Below are positions 9,646 through 18,858 of a stretch of 64,000 nucleotides of DNA, one piece after another. Under the pieces are notes generated by a model. That model did not search any database and was not told the DNA's origin. It saw only the letters and a program-made list of their open reading frames with translations. The DNA lies in the NCBI GenBank assembly GCA_964460115.1, contig CAYWPR010000030.1, forward strand, positions 4,558 to 68,557. Reading direction: 5' to 3'. This stretch comes from JAEUJZ01 sp964460115. Its GTDB lineage: Bacteria > Myxococcota_A > Polyangia > Palsa-1104 > JAEUJZ01. Numbering within the stretch: the first letter of the stretch is position 1; each line of letters starts with the position of its first letter. A program made the translations under genes and the position numbers.

Positions 9646-10871
9646 TGTCCTTACCCACGCCGCGCCGCTCCCTGGCTCTGCTCTTTCTGCTCTACTTCGT
9701 ACAAGGCCTACCGTTTGGTTTTCACCGAGAACTCGGCTCTTTCTTTCGAGAGGCCGGGTTGTCAAACCCAACCATTTCGCATTCTCGGGCGCTGGCCATG
9801 CCGTGGATGCTCAAATTTCTTTGGGCGCCTCTTGTCGATCGGTTCGGTTCTGATCGATTTGGTCGGCGCAAAACCTGGATCGTTCCCACCCTTGTATTGC
9901 TGTCTTTAACCTGCCTGGCCGCGGCTTTTTTTCCGCCGGCGACCGGGCTTTTTGGGCTGCTTACGCTGATACTGCTTATGAACCTGTTTGCCGCCACTCA
10001 AGACATCGGAGTGGATGGTTTGGCCGTAGACATCTTGAAAGGCAGTGAATACGGCCCGGCCAACATTGCGCAGGTCGTTGGGTATAAAGCTGGAATTTTG
10101 TTCTCGGCGGCGATTTTGGTGCCGCTGCACCCGCACATTGGCTGGCATGGCATTTTGTATGCCTTGGCGGGAACGATATTTGTTTGGGCGGTTGTGCTCT
10201 TTTTTTGGAAAGAGCCACCGCCGGCTTCGCAAGTGGCGGAAAAACGCAGCTCCTTGCGCTCGGTTCTTTCCGAAATGGCGCTGGCCCTGCGCCTGCCTGG
10301 GGCGGTGTGGTTACTTTTGTTCGTCGGCACCTACAAAATCGGCGAAGAGATGGTCGATCCGATGCTGCGGCCGTTTCTCATCGACGCCGGCTATCGCAAA
10401 GAACAATTGGCCATTTGGGTCGGCACTTACGGAATGGTCGCGTCGCTGCTCGGCTCGATGTTTGGCGGATTTTTGGCGACACGAATGGCTTTATTAAGTG
10501 CCTTGACGCTGTGCAGCGTGCTGCGCGCTTTTTCCATGGGCGGCGAATACTATTTGGCCGTGCTTGCGCAGCCGGGGCCCCAAATGGTCATTCTGGTTAC
10601 CATTCTTGAACATTTTTGCGGCGGTGCGCTGACGACCGCGATGTTTGCCTTCATGATGTCGCGGGTCCATAAAACGGTCGGCGGAACGCATTACACGCTG
10701 CTGGCTTGCGTCGAAGTTCTGGGCAAATCGCCGTCCGGCATTTTTTCGGGCGATTTGCAAAAGCTGCTTGGCTATAGCGGGCTTTTTGGCTTGGGGACTT
10801 TGCTGTCTTTTCTATTTTTGCTGCTCCTCATTCCGCTGCGCCGAGCCCATGGGGCGATCAAAAGTACCTAA
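9645..10871 (+). CDS. AmpG-like MFS transporter (PAT family)
   Basis: 408 aa, about 12 membrane segments. The opening LLFLLYFVQGLPFGF and the following WAPLVDRFG..RRKTWI loop are typical of AmpG and the peptide-acetyl-CoA transporter family, inner-membrane importers of anhydro-muropeptides in Gram-negative cell-wall recycling. Length and topology fit, but the family also includes acetyl-CoA carriers, so the substrate is inferred. The start is a GTG at 9645 with no clear ribosome site, and the first base lies in a hairpin. The gene converges on a lipoprotein gene across a structured inverted-repeat element. Confidence 0.75.
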   Translation: MSLPTPRRSLALLFLLYFVQGLPFGFHRELGSFFREAGLSNPTISHSRALAMPWMLKFLWAPLVDRFGSDRFGRRKTWIVPTLVLLSLTCLAAAFFPPATGLFGLLTLILLMNLFAATQDIGVDGLAVDILKGSEYGPANIAQVVGYKAGILFSAAILVPLHPHIGWHGILYALAGTIFVWAVVLFFWKEPPPASQVAEKRSSLRSVLSEMALALRLPGAVWLLLFVGTYKIGEEMVDPMLRPFLIDAGYRKEQLAIWVGTYGMVASLLGSMFGGFLATRMALLSALTLCSVLRAFSMGGEYYLAVLAQPGPQMVILVTILEHFCGGALTTAMFAFMMSRVHKTVGGTHYTLLACVEVLGKSPSGIFSGDLQKLLGYSGLFGLGTLLSFLFLLLLIPLRRAHGAIKST

Positions 10872-10893
10872 AGTACCGACGGCCGAGCCTTTT

Positions 10894-11020
10894 AGAGCTA
10901 GCGAACAAAACCGTAGCGAGCAGGCCCGAGCGCGAGGGCGCCCGCGCGCAGCGGCCTACGGGCCGTGAGCACGGACGACCTTGTGATCGGGACGCGCAGT
11001 AGGTTTTGTCCGCTAGCTCT
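10894..11020. repeat. inverted-repeat element bounded by 18/19-bp arms
   Basis: The left arm 10894-10912 and right arm 11002-11020 pair at 18 of 19 positions (AGAGCTAGCG plus an ACAAAACC block). The 89-bp interior is very GC-rich and contains further stems, including GGGCGCCC and GGCC..GGCC. The element fills the gap between two convergent genes: its right arm ends on the first base of the lipoprotein stop codon. It could be a bidirectional terminator, a REP-like palindromic unit or a small non-autonomous mobile element. Confidence 0.6.
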
Positions 11021-11421
11021 TAAGGAATTCGAATTCGCAACTTGCCAAGGCTGGTTTGGCCATAGGCGTAGACGCTGTTAAATTCCGAACTCCAAAGCAC
11101 AGTGCCGGTGCTGTCAAAGGCAATGGCCATGACCCTGTATACGCCCGAAGCAATCACATCCGTTTGACCGCTGTAGCGCTCGCAGGGAAAATCAGATAGA
11201 GCTTCGTCGTCGACATCGATGCGTACCGTGGCGACGTCTAGTTCGGCGCAAGTACGTTCCTTCTCGACGTTCGGGTCGGGATAGGTCGTGTCGATGATGG
11301 TCCACGTTGCGCCAATTGTAGCCGTCGCAGGCGCTTGCTCGCAGCCGCTTACACAAAGCCCCAAAAGCGCAGCCCACAAAAGAAACTTATCTATCGTCAA
11401 AAACTCTGTCCGTGGACGCAT
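11020..11421 (-). CDS. small lipoprotein of unknown function
   Basis: 133 aa from the ATG at 11421, chosen because GAGG lies about 9 bp upstream; the frame is open to 11457. The N-terminus is a lipoprotein signal with lipobox VSGC (LGLCVSGC). The mature part, about 110 residues, has two cysteines (in RTCAEL and FPCERY) that may form a disulphide, and looks beta-rich. No family is recognised. It diverges from the FAD oxidoreductase gene. Confidence 0.6.
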   Translation of the reverse strand: MRPRTEFLTIDKFLLWAALLGLCVSGCEQAPATATIGATWTIIDTTYPDPNVEKERTCAELDVATVRIDVDDEALSDFPCERYSGQTDVIASGVYRVMAIAFDSTGTVLWSSEFNSVYAYGQTSLGKLRIRIP

Positions 11422-11544
11422 GGGCGACACCTCTTCTGACCGGCAAACCCGCTCCAATCTGCCAAAAAGGTTAGCACGGACGTAGCGCTCACGATGGGCA
11501 GTACGGGTTACAGAGCTCCGGTTTTGTGGTAAGAGCCAAGCAGC

Positions 11545-12915
11545 ATGTCAAGTGCGCCTCCTTCGAATGCATCGCCCGTGATCATTATAGGGGGCGGATT
11601 GACTGGCCTTTCTACCGGGCTGCATCTCGGCGCAGAATTTCCCTGGCAGCTCTTTGAAAAAGACAGCCGCCCCGGCGGCCACGCTCGCACCGAGTCCACC
11701 CAAGGCTTTTATTTTGACAAGACAGGTCACTGGCTGCACCTGCGCGATTCGAGCATAAAGGCCCTTGTCTCCGAGCTGTTTTGCGGCGATGCGCCCGACC
11801 GCCAGCTTGTAGCTGTCGATCGCAAGGCGCGGATTTGGAGCCATGGGGCGCTTTTGCGCTATCCGTTTCAGGCCAATTTGCATGGTCTGCCCGCTCCAGT
11901 CATCAGCGAATGCCTTCTCGGTTTTATAAAAGCCGTCTACGATCCCACCGCCAAGGAACCGCCTAGCAATTTCGAGGATTACTGCCTCAAACGCTTCGGC
12001 GCCGGCATCGCGCGCCATTTTATGATTCCCTACAACGCCAAGCTGTGGGGCGTTCACCCCCGCGAAATCACTGCCGCCTGGTGCACGCGCTTTGTGCCGA
12101 TTCCCAAGCTGGAAGAAGTCGTGCGCGGCTCCGTCGGAGATACCACGGCCGAGCTTGGCTATAATGTTCACTTCCTATATCCCCAAAAGGGCGGTATTGA
12201 GTCGCTGGTGCACGCGCTTTTATCGCGCCTGCCCCCACAAAGGCTACATACGCAAGCGGCGCTGGAAGAAATTCACCTCGGTCGCAAAGAAGTACGCATC
12301 GCCGGACAGCGTCGGAACTACACGGCCCTAGTCGCCACCTTGCCGCTGCCCGAACTGTGCCGACGCATCGTCGATCTGCCCCAAGAACTTCTGGAATTTG
12401 CCAGCCAGTTGCGCTGCACCTCGGTACGTTATCTGAATGTGGCGACGCGCGTGCCCCCCCCCGCCGACTACCACTGGCTGTACGTTCCGGAAGAGCACTA
12501 TCCGTTTTACCGCGTCGGCATCTACACAAATGCCGTGCCGGCCATGGCCCCGCCGGGCTGCGGCGCACTTTACGTCGAGCTTTCCGATCGCGGGCCTAGG
12601 CCCGATGTAAATGCCATGCTGCCCGGCATCGCCGAGGCCCTCTGCGCCGCCGGAGTCCTTCACCAAGCCGAAGACATCCTGTTTACCGAGCTGCGCGAAA
12701 TCGAGTACGCCTACGTCGTCTTTGACCACAACTACTATCAAGCGCTGGCGGCGCTGTTGCCATTTCTAGAGGCCCACGCGATTTATCCGCGTGGACGCTA
12801 CGGGTCATGGACCTACAATTCCATGGAAGATTGCCTGCTTCTTGGCCGCGATATCGCAAAGCGGCTGCGCGAAAGGTCAGTGCCCCTGCCGCCTGATATG
12901 TGTAACCGAAATTGA
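11545..12915 (+). CDS. FAD-dependent amine oxidase-like oxidoreductase
   Basis: 456 aa. N-terminal Rossmann motif GGGLTG (16-21) with the ribose-binding Glu in FEKD at 38, then RPGGHARTE, which matches the flavin-containing amine oxidase/protoporphyrinogen oxidase superfamily. The segment PYNAKLWGVHPREI is typical of relatives found in polysaccharide gene clusters, including UDP-galactopyranose mutase-like proteins. It is the first of five tightly spaced genes (15 bp to the glycosyltransferase). Substrate unknown; a sugar- or lipid-modifying reaction is inferred from the neighbours. Confidence 0.75.
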   Translation: MSSAPPSNASPVIIIGGGLTGLSTGLHLGAEFPWQLFEKDSRPGGHARTESTQGFYFDKTGHWLHLRDSSIKALVSELFCGDAPDRQLVAVDRKARIWSHGALLRYPFQANLHGLPAPVISECLLGFIKAVYDPTAKEPPSNFEDYCLKRFGAGIARHFMIPYNAKLWGVHPREITAAWCTRFVPIPKLEEVVRGSVGDTTAELGYNVHFLYPQKGGIESLVHALLSRLPPQRLHTQAALEEIHLGRKEVRIAGQRRNYTALVATLPLPELCRRIVDLPQELLEFASQLRCTSVRYLNVATRVPPPADYHWLYVPEEHYPFYRVGIYTNAVPAMAPPGCGALYVELSDRGPRPDVNAMLPGIAEALCAAGVLHQAEDILFTELREIEYAYVVFDHNYYQALAALLPFLEAHAIYPRGRYGSWTYNSMEDCLLLGRDIAKRLRERSVPLPPDMCNRN

Positions 12916-12930
12916 TCGGAAAAAAGCCCG

Positions 12931-13713
12931 ATGTCCGCTTCCACTGCGCAAACTCCTGCCGAAATTCCTGCGAGCCGCGATGCCAGTTCCGCGCCGCAGC
13001 TATCCATCGTCATTCCCATCTTTAACGAAGAAGGCATCCTGCACGCTGCCATCGTCGATCTTATCGATCGCCTGGCCACCGCGGCAACTTTAGAGCCCCT
13101 TTGCCAAAGCTATGAGATCTTGCTTTGCGAAAACGGCTCTACCGATAAGACAGTACGAGTGGCCAATCAGCTATGCCAACGCTATCCGCAAGTGCGCTGC
13201 GAATCGCTAGGCCGTCCCGACTACGGCGCGGCGCTAAAGGCCGGCATTCTGCGCGCCCGCGGCACATACGTGATGTGCGATGAAATCGATCTTTGCGACG
13301 TCGATTTTTATCTGCGGGCTTTGCCGCTTTTGCAAAGTGAGGCGGCGGAACTCGTCATCGGCTCCAAAGCCATGTCTGGCGCCGACGACAGGCGCCCGCT
13401 TTTGCGCCGCGCAGCCACCCGTACCATTAACGGTCTTTTGCGCTTGCTCGTCGGATTTCATGGCACCGATACACACGGCCTGAAAGCTTTTAGGCGCGTC
13501 GCGCTTTTACCGACGATACGCCGCTGCGTGGTGGAAAAGGATCTATTTGCCTCGGAATTTGTCATTCGCGCCGAACGCGAAGGCTGCCGCCTGCGCGAGA
13601 TTCCCGTTCACATCGCCGAGAAACGACCGCCGTCGATAAATCTTTTGCGGCGCATTCCCAATGTCATTAAGAACCTGGTCCGCCTCGCGTATATAATTCG
13701 AATCAGAGGCTAG
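12931..13713 (+). CDS. family 2 glycosyltransferase
   Basis: 260 aa GT-A fold enzyme. LSIVIPIFNEE (24-34), ENGSTDKT and the acidic segment MCDEIDLCDVDF are the nucleotide-sugar and metal-binding elements of dolichol-phosphate mannosyltransferase-like GT2 enzymes, which put a sugar on a polyprenyl or other acceptor. No membrane segment is seen, so it probably acts at the inner face of the cytoplasmic membrane. The ATG follows the oxidoreductase stop by 15 bp, and the next gene starts 8 bp after its stop. Acceptor and sugar are unknown. Confidence 0.85.
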   Translation: MSASTAQTPAEIPASRDASSAPQLSIVIPIFNEEGILHAAIVDLIDRLATAATLEPLCQSYEILLCENGSTDKTVRVANQLCQRYPQVRCESLGRPDYGAALKAGILRARGTYVMCDEIDLCDVDFYLRALPLLQSEAAELVIGSKAMSGADDRRPLLRRAATRTINGLLRLLVGFHGTDTHGLKAFRRVALLPTIRRCVVEKDLFASEFVIRAEREGCRLREIPVHIAEKRPPSINLLRRIPNVIKNLVRLAYIIRIRG

Positions 13714-13721
13714 ATGGTTTG

Positions 13722-14717
13722 ATGTCCGCTACGGCCGCGCTTTTACATACCGCAGCCAGCGTGCCGCCGCACTTGGCGCTGGGGCTTTTGTTTCCGCAAG
13801 GTCCCTCGATGATGCGCACGCTGCCGCAGGCGCTGCGGGATTCTTACGACTTGCATCGCAAGCTGTACGCCCGTCCCGGCTTTGCTGCGCTTTTGCGGCG
13901 GCTCGAACGCGAAGATCTGCTGACCTTGCCCGCCATGGCCGCGGCCACACCGTTTGACATTGCGCGCATTCGTCGCAAATTTCGCAGCGGAACCGTGCGC
14001 TTGCCGGTGCAGCCGCCGGATGACTTTCCCTATCCCGATTACTATCTGAACGATTTTCACAATCAGAAAAACGGCAACCTGTCGCTGCAAGCCGCGCTGA
14101 CCTACGAATGGCAAATCAGCGTCGTTTTTTTCAATACAAACCGCTTAATGCGGCAAGCGGTCGTCGATCAGATTCCCAAAGGCCAGGGACTGCGCATCCT
14201 CGATGTCGGCTGCGGCACCGGAGCCTTCATCCCTCAGGCTTATTTTCAAGGGCGACGGCATCGCGTCACTGCCATTGATTTGTCGGCGAATTATTTGCGA
14301 GTCGGCCGCTTGATGCAGTGGCTGGGAATGCGACCTGGGGCGGATTTTCAGCAAATGAACGCCGAGTCGCTGCCCGACGAATTTACCGACCGTTTTGACA
14401 TCGTCAGCAGCATTTGGCTGCTTCACGAACTGCCGCGTCCATCGATAGAGCGCGTACTTGATGAAATGGTCCGCGCCCTTAAGCCGGGGGGCCGGCTTGT
14501 CCTGCTAGATTCCTGGCAGCTCGCCGACGTTCCTCAATCGCGTAGCGACGCTGCTTGTTCCGTGGGGCGCTTCTTCGCGCGCTATTTCAATGAGCCCTAC
14601 TATCTGGCCTACCAGCGCCTCGATATTCCAGCCATGCTGGCGGCTCGACGGCTGCGCCTTGTCAGCACCGAGCTTTGGTTTCGCTCTAAGCTTTGGGTGG
14701 CCGAAAAAAGCGCATAA
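13722..14717 (+). CDS. class I SAM-dependent methyltransferase
   Basis: 331 aa from the ATG at 13722 (a TTG directly before it is also open). SAM-binding motif I is LDVGCGTGAF at about 160-169, followed by AIDLSANYLRVG (motif II) and the motif-IV-like IVSSIWLLHELP. About 150 residues of unrecognised N-terminal helical sequence precede the catalytic domain. The middle gene of the run oxidoreductase-GT2-methyltransferase-SctL-SctN, so a glycan or lipid substrate is likely but not shown. Confidence 0.8.
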   Translation: MSATAALLHTAASVPPHLALGLLFPQGPSMMRTLPQALRDSYDLHRKLYARPGFAALLRRLEREDLLTLPAMAAATPFDIARIRRKFRSGTVRLPVQPPDDFPYPDYYLNDFHNQKNGNLSLQAALTYEWQISVVFFNTNRLMRQAVVDQIPKGQGLRILDVGCGTGAFIPQAYFQGRRHRVTAIDLSANYLRVGRLMQWLGMRPGADFQQMNAESLPDEFTDRFDIVSSIWLLHELPRPSIERVLDEMVRALKPGGRLVLLDSWQLADVPQSRSDAACSVGRFFARYFNEPYYLAYQRLDIPAMLAARRLRLVSTELWFRSKLWVAEKSA

Positions 14718-14730
14718 TAGACGATTGTTC

Positions 14731-15318
14731 ATGGCGCATGTGCTTAAGGCCAGCCCGGATGGGGTAAAGCGAAACGGCCAATCGCTGCGTGTCGAAAATG
14801 CCCCTTTCGACGCCAAAGTTGAGGCGGAACGCATCATTGCCGCGGCGCAAAAGGAAGCCGAGCGCCTGCGCACCCAGGCCACTACCGAAGGACGCGAACG
14901 TGGCCTGGCCGCCGTCACCGAACTGCTTGTCGCCGCCCGCGCCAGCGCCACCCGCGCGCAGCGCAATGTCGAAAGCGACCTGCGCGTTTTGGCCGTACGC
15001 ATCGCCGAACGTATTTTAGAACGCGAGCTTGCCACCCGCCCCGAAACCGTCGTCGACATTGCCGCGGCGGCGCTGCGACAGGCCGGCGCTCCGCGCGATG
15101 TACTTTTGCGGGTGCATCCTGACGACCTTAACGCCCTGGAACGCGGTCGGCCGCGGCTTTTGGAACGATGCACGCGAGCGCAGGCCGTACAGTTTCGCCC
15201 CGATCCGTCCCTGGCGCGGGGCGGCTGCATCGTCGAAACCGAACTCGGCACCGTAGACGCCCGCCTGCCCATTCAGCTTGACGCCATCGAACGGGCGCTG
15301 CGCGGCTTTCGCGCCTAG
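14731..15318 (+). CDS. SctL/FliH-family stator of a type III export ATPase
   Basis: 195 aa from the ATG at 14731; the frame upstream belongs to the overlapping methyltransferase. The N-terminal half is a charged helix (EAERIIAAAQKEAERLR) like the F-type b-subunit-like arm of FliH/SctL/YscL, and the C-terminal half (LAVRIAERILERELATRPE..., LRVHPDDL, GGCIVETELGTVDARL) matches the globular part that docks on the ATPase. Those proteins regulate and anchor the export ATPase. It sits 12 bp before the ATPase gene. No other injectisome or flagellar gene is present in the window. Confidence 0.8.
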   Translation: MAHVLKASPDGVKRNGQSLRVENAPFDAKVEAERIIAAAQKEAERLRTQATTEGRERGLAAVTELLVAARASATRAQRNVESDLRVLAVRIAERILERELATRPETVVDIAAAALRQAGAPRDVLLRVHPDDLNALERGRPRLLERCTRAQAVQFRPDPSLARGGCIVETELGTVDARLPIQLDAIERALRGFRA

Positions 15319-15330
15319 GCGCATTTCGAC

Positions 15331-16692
15331 ATGGATACTCGCGACCAGCAAGACCCGCTGCATCTTGAAAACGCGCTTTCCGCGGTCGAGCGCATCGTTC
15401 CGCAGCGCATCGCCGGCCGCGTGACTGAGCTTACGGGGCTCGTATTGCGCGCCACCGCCCCGGGCGCCCGCGTCGGCGAGCTTGTCGAAATCGAGCGCCG
15501 CGGCGAACTAGAAAAATCCGCCCCGCTACTTGCCGAAGTCGTTGGCTTTCGCGGCGAAGAAGTCGTCCTTTTGCCCCTGGGCGCGGCAGTTGGCATAGGC
15601 CCGAACTCGATTGTGCGTCCTTTGGGCCGGCCGTTCGCCATTTCCGTCGGACCGCCGCTTTTAGGACGCGTCCTTGATGCCTACGGCGAGCCCATCGACA
15701 GCGGTCCGGCGCTTAGCACCCAGCAAGCCGATTTGATGCTGTCTTCCGTGGAGCGCGATGCCCCTGAACCGCTGCGTCGCCGCCGCGTCACTGAACCATT
15801 GCCCTTCGGCATTCGCACCATCGACGGCTGTCTGACCATCGGGCAAGGCCAACGAATAGGCTTATTTTCCGGGCCGGGACAGGGCAAAACCACCCTGATT
15901 GGTCAAATCGCCCGCAACACCAGCGCCGATGTCACCGTGATTGGCCTTATCGGAGAACGCGGTCGCGAAGTTCGCGATTTTGTCGATACCCAGCTTGACG
16001 CCGATGCCAAACAGCGCACCGTGGTGGTGTGCGCGACCTCTGATCAGCCTCCGCTTTTGCGCTTAAAGGCCGCCCTGTCGGCAACCACCATTGCCGAACA
16101 TTTTCGCGATCGCGGCAAGCGCGTGCTTTTGCTGCTGGATTCGCTGACTCGGGTGGCGCGAGCCCAGCGCGAAGTTGGCCTGGCCGCCGGCGAGCTTCCC
16201 GCCCGCCAAGGATATCCGCCGTCGGTCTTTGCGCTGTTGCCGCGGCTTTTGGAACGAACTGGCCAAGCCGAGTTCGGCTCGATCACTGCCGTCTACGCCG
16301 TGCTCATTACCGGTACGAGCGATGACGTAGATGACATTATTGCCGACGAAGTACGCGCCACTTTAGATGGCCATATCGAGCTTTCGCGCGAACTTGCCGA
16401 GCGCGGCCATCATCCAGCCATCGATGTCCTGCGATCTTTATCGCGCGTCATGGACGATCTGGTCGATACGGCGCAGCGTCAGACCGCAGCTCGACTGCGC
16501 GAAGCATTGGCCATCGCCGCACGTCAGCGCGATCTGCTTCTGCTTGGCGCGTATCAACGCGGCAGCGATCCGCTGACCGATGCCGCGCTCGACAGGCTTC
16601 CGGCCATCGAAGCCTTTTTGCGCCAGGAACGCGGCGAACGCAGCGATTTTTTAGAAACCAAGCGCCGCTTGATGGAACTTTTTTCCAAATAA
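15331..16692 (+). CDS. SctN/FliI-family type III export ATPase
   Basis: 453 aa, the normal length for the hexameric ATPase that unfolds cargo for flagellar or injectisome export. Walker A GPGQGKTT at 181-188, GERGREVRDFVD, Walker B VLLLLDSLTR, and the family signature HPAIDVLRSLSRVM are all intact, as is VRATLDGHI, which carries the arginine region. The ATPase therefore looks functional. It follows its stator gene by 12 bp and ends the five-gene run; ftsH follows with its own likely promoter. The absence of any export-gate or basal-body gene nearby is unusual. Confidence 0.9.
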   Translation: MDTRDQQDPLHLENALSAVERIVPQRIAGRVTELTGLVLRATAPGARVGELVEIERRGELEKSAPLLAEVVGFRGEEVVLLPLGAAVGIGPNSIVRPLGRPFAISVGPPLLGRVLDAYGEPIDSGPALSTQQADLMLSSVERDAPEPLRRRRVTEPLPFGIRTIDGCLTIGQGQRIGLFSGPGQGKTTLIGQIARNTSADVTVIGLIGERGREVRDFVDTQLDADAKQRTVVVCATSDQPPLLRLKAALSATTIAEHFRDRGKRVLLLLDSLTRVARAQREVGLAAGELPARQGYPPSVFALLPRLLERTGQAEFGSITAVYAVLITGTSDDVDDIIADEVRATLDGHIELSRELAERGHHPAIDVLRSLSRVMDDLVDTAQRQTAARLREALAIAARQRDLLLLGAYQRGSDPLTDAALDRLPAIEAFLRQERGERSDFLETKRRLMELFSK

Positions 16693-16743
16693 ATTCGCGG
16701 CAATGCCAGACGCTATCTTGCAAATCGCCTTCGGCATACGTGG

Positions 16744-16771
16744 TTGACTGTCGGACTTGGTATGCAATAAT
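16744..16771 (+). promoter_or_regulatory. likely sigma-70 promoter of ftsH with a flanking inverted repeat
   Basis: TTGACT (16744-16749), 16-bp spacer, AATAAT (16766-16771), each one base from consensus, about 100 bp before the ftsH start. GCATAC (16734-16739) and GTATGC (16760-16765) form a 6-bp inverted repeat across the -35 and spacer, a possible operator. Confidence 0.5.
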
Positions 16772-16875
16772 GACAGGGTTTCCTCTGAGTCGATGCAGGC
16801 CATTTCGGGCCACCGCTGATAAGTTTCTCTTGCATTGGTAGTCAGGCATCCTTAAGTTCGCCGACGAGGTGCGCG

Positions 16876-18816
16876 TTGCGACAGACGCAAAAAACAATAC
16901 TAGTTTGGGTAATGATGGCATTGGCCTTCGTGGTCGCTTACGAACTTATCCTCGGAGCGCGCAGCCACGACGAAGATCGGCCAAGTTTTAGCGGTTTTAT
17001 GCAGGAGGTTGAAAAAAGTCCTGCCCACATTAAGAGCGTACGTATCGACGGCCAAGAGTACCACGTCGCCTACAACGAACCGCCGCCCAAGGACAAGGTG
17101 CGCCTAGTTGGGCCTCCGGAAATTGCGCAGGGGCAGATCTTGGCGGCCTTGGACAAAGCCAAGATTCGCTATGAGATCGAAAAACACGACGACAGTGGCT
17201 GGCTGACTCTGCTTTTAGGCAGCTTTTTACCGATGGTGGTGATCGTTTTTTTGTTCTACGTCATCATGCGACAGATCCAGGCCGGCGGCGGCAAAGCAAT
17301 GAGCTTTGGCAAAGCCAAAGCCAAATTGCTGACCGACAATCAGAACAAAGTGACTTTTGCCGACGTCGCGGGCGTTGAAGAAGCCAAGGACGAAGTCGAA
17401 GAAATCATCGCGTTTCTGAAGGATCCGAAAAAATTCACTCGGCTTGGCGGCCGCATTCCTAAAGGCGTTCTCATGATGGGTCCGCCTGGAACCGGCAAAA
17501 CTCTGCTAGCTCGCGCCATTGCCGGCGAGGCCGGAGTGCCCTTCTTCAGCATTTCGGGAAGCGATTTTGTCGAAATGTTCGTCGGCGTTGGTGCCAGCCG
17601 GGTGCGCGACTTGTTTGAGCAAGGCAAGCGCCATGCCCCGTGTATTATTTTCATCGACGAAATCGATGCCGTCGGCCGGCATCGTGGGGCGGGCCTCGGC
17701 GGCGGTCATGATGAACGCGAGCAGACGCTAAACCAGCTTCTGGTCGAGATGGATGGTTTTGAATCCAATGATGGCGTGATCATGATCGCGGCCACCAATC
17801 GGCCGGATGTGCTTGATCCCGCTCTTTTGCGGCCTGGACGCTTCGATCGCCGCATTGTCGTCCCCCGTCCCGACGTCAAAGGCCGAGAAGGTATTTTGCG
17901 CGTTCACGCCCGCCGTGTACCCCTCGGCGGCGATGTCGAACTGGGAGTTGTAGCGCGTGGCACCCCGGGCTTCTCGGGTGCGGATCTAGAGTCGCTGGTC
18001 AATGAAGCGGCGCTTTTGGCAGCTCGCAAAGACAAAAACATCGTCGAGATGCGCGATTTTGAGGAAGCCAAGGACAAAGTCCTGATGGGTCCGGAACGCA
18101 AATCGATGGTCATTTCCGATAAGGAAAAGCGCATTACCGCTTATCACGAAGCTGGACACGCGATGGTCGCCAGGCTGGTTCCGGGCACCGATCCGGTGCA
18201 TCGCGTCACCATCATTCCGCGCGGCCCAACGCTGGGCGTTACCCAGCAGTTGCCGACCGAAGATCGTCTGAATGCCACCAAAGACTGGGCTGAAGGAGCG
18301 ATCGCCGTGCTGATGGGAGGACGCGTTGCCGAGGAATTGATTTTCGGCCACCTGACCACCGGCGCCGGCAACGACTTAGAACGCGCTACAGATTTGGCCC
18401 GCAAAATGGTCTGCAATTGGGGGATGAGTGAAAAGCTGGGCCCGCTGACCTTTGGCCGCAAAGAAGAACACGTCTTTTTGGGCCGCGAGATCGGTCAAGC
18501 GCAGAACTATTCCGAAGATACTTCGCGACTCATCGATTCCGAGGTCAAACGCGTCGTCATGGAGCAGTACGGCAAAGCGCACCACATGCTAAAGACTCAC
18601 CTCGATCAGCTAAAGACGATCGCGGAAGCGCTGCTTACCCATGAGACCCTGTCCGGCGATGACATCGATATACTGATGAAGGGCGGCACGCTGCCCCAGA
18701 CCAGTTCGCGCCCGCTGTCACCTACCCGCGGCGATGCCAATTCTGACGCCCGCCCAGTGAGTCCCGGACTGCTCAGCCCTGGACTGCTTACGCCGGCTGC
18801 TCCCGAAAAAGCCTGA
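16876..18816 (+). CDS. ftsH: ATP-dependent zinc metalloprotease FtsH
   Basis: 646 aa membrane AAA+ protease that degrades misfolded membrane and regulatory proteins. Two N-terminal membrane segments (about 7-26 and 112-133) flank a periplasmic loop. The AAA module has Walker A GPPGTGKT (202-209), Walker B IIFIDEIDA and SRH residues ATNRPDVLDPALLRPGRFDR. The protease zinc motif is HEAGH (424-428). The TTG start is supported by GAGG about 7 bp upstream and by the fit of the first membrane segment. The C-terminal tail is Pro/Ser-rich with a doubled SPGLL. A 47-bp-period palindrome array begins about 40 bp after the stop. Confidence 0.95.
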   Translation: MRQTQKTILVWVMMALAFVVAYELILGARSHDEDRPSFSGFMQEVEKSPAHIKSVRIDGQEYHVAYNEPPPKDKVRLVGPPEIAQGQILAALDKAKIRYEIEKHDDSGWLTLLLGSFLPMVVIVFLFYVIMRQIQAGGGKAMSFGKAKAKLLTDNQNKVTFADVAGVEEAKDEVEEIIAFLKDPKKFTRLGGRIPKGVLMMGPPGTGKTLLARAIAGEAGVPFFSISGSDFVEMFVGVGASRVRDLFEQGKRHAPCIIFIDEIDAVGRHRGAGLGGGHDEREQTLNQLLVEMDGFESNDGVIMIAATNRPDVLDPALLRPGRFDRRIVVPRPDVKGREGILRVHARRVPLGGDVELGVVARGTPGFSGADLESLVNEAALLAARKDKNIVEMRDFEEAKDKVLMGPERKSMVISDKEKRITAYHEAGHAMVARLVPGTDPVHRVTIIPRGPTLGVTQQLPTEDRLNATKDWAEGAIAVLMGGRVAEELIFGHLTTGAGNDLERATDLARKMVCNWGMSEKLGPLTFGRKEEHVFLGREIGQAQNYSEDTSRLIDSEVKRVVMEQYGKAHHMLKTHLDQLKTIAEALLTHETLSGDDIDILMKGGTLPQTSSRPLSPTRGDANSDARPVSPGLLSPGLLTPAAPEKA

Positions 18817-18858
18817 CGCGAAACGCTGTGGCTCCCCGCCGCAGCATTTCGCTGCACT

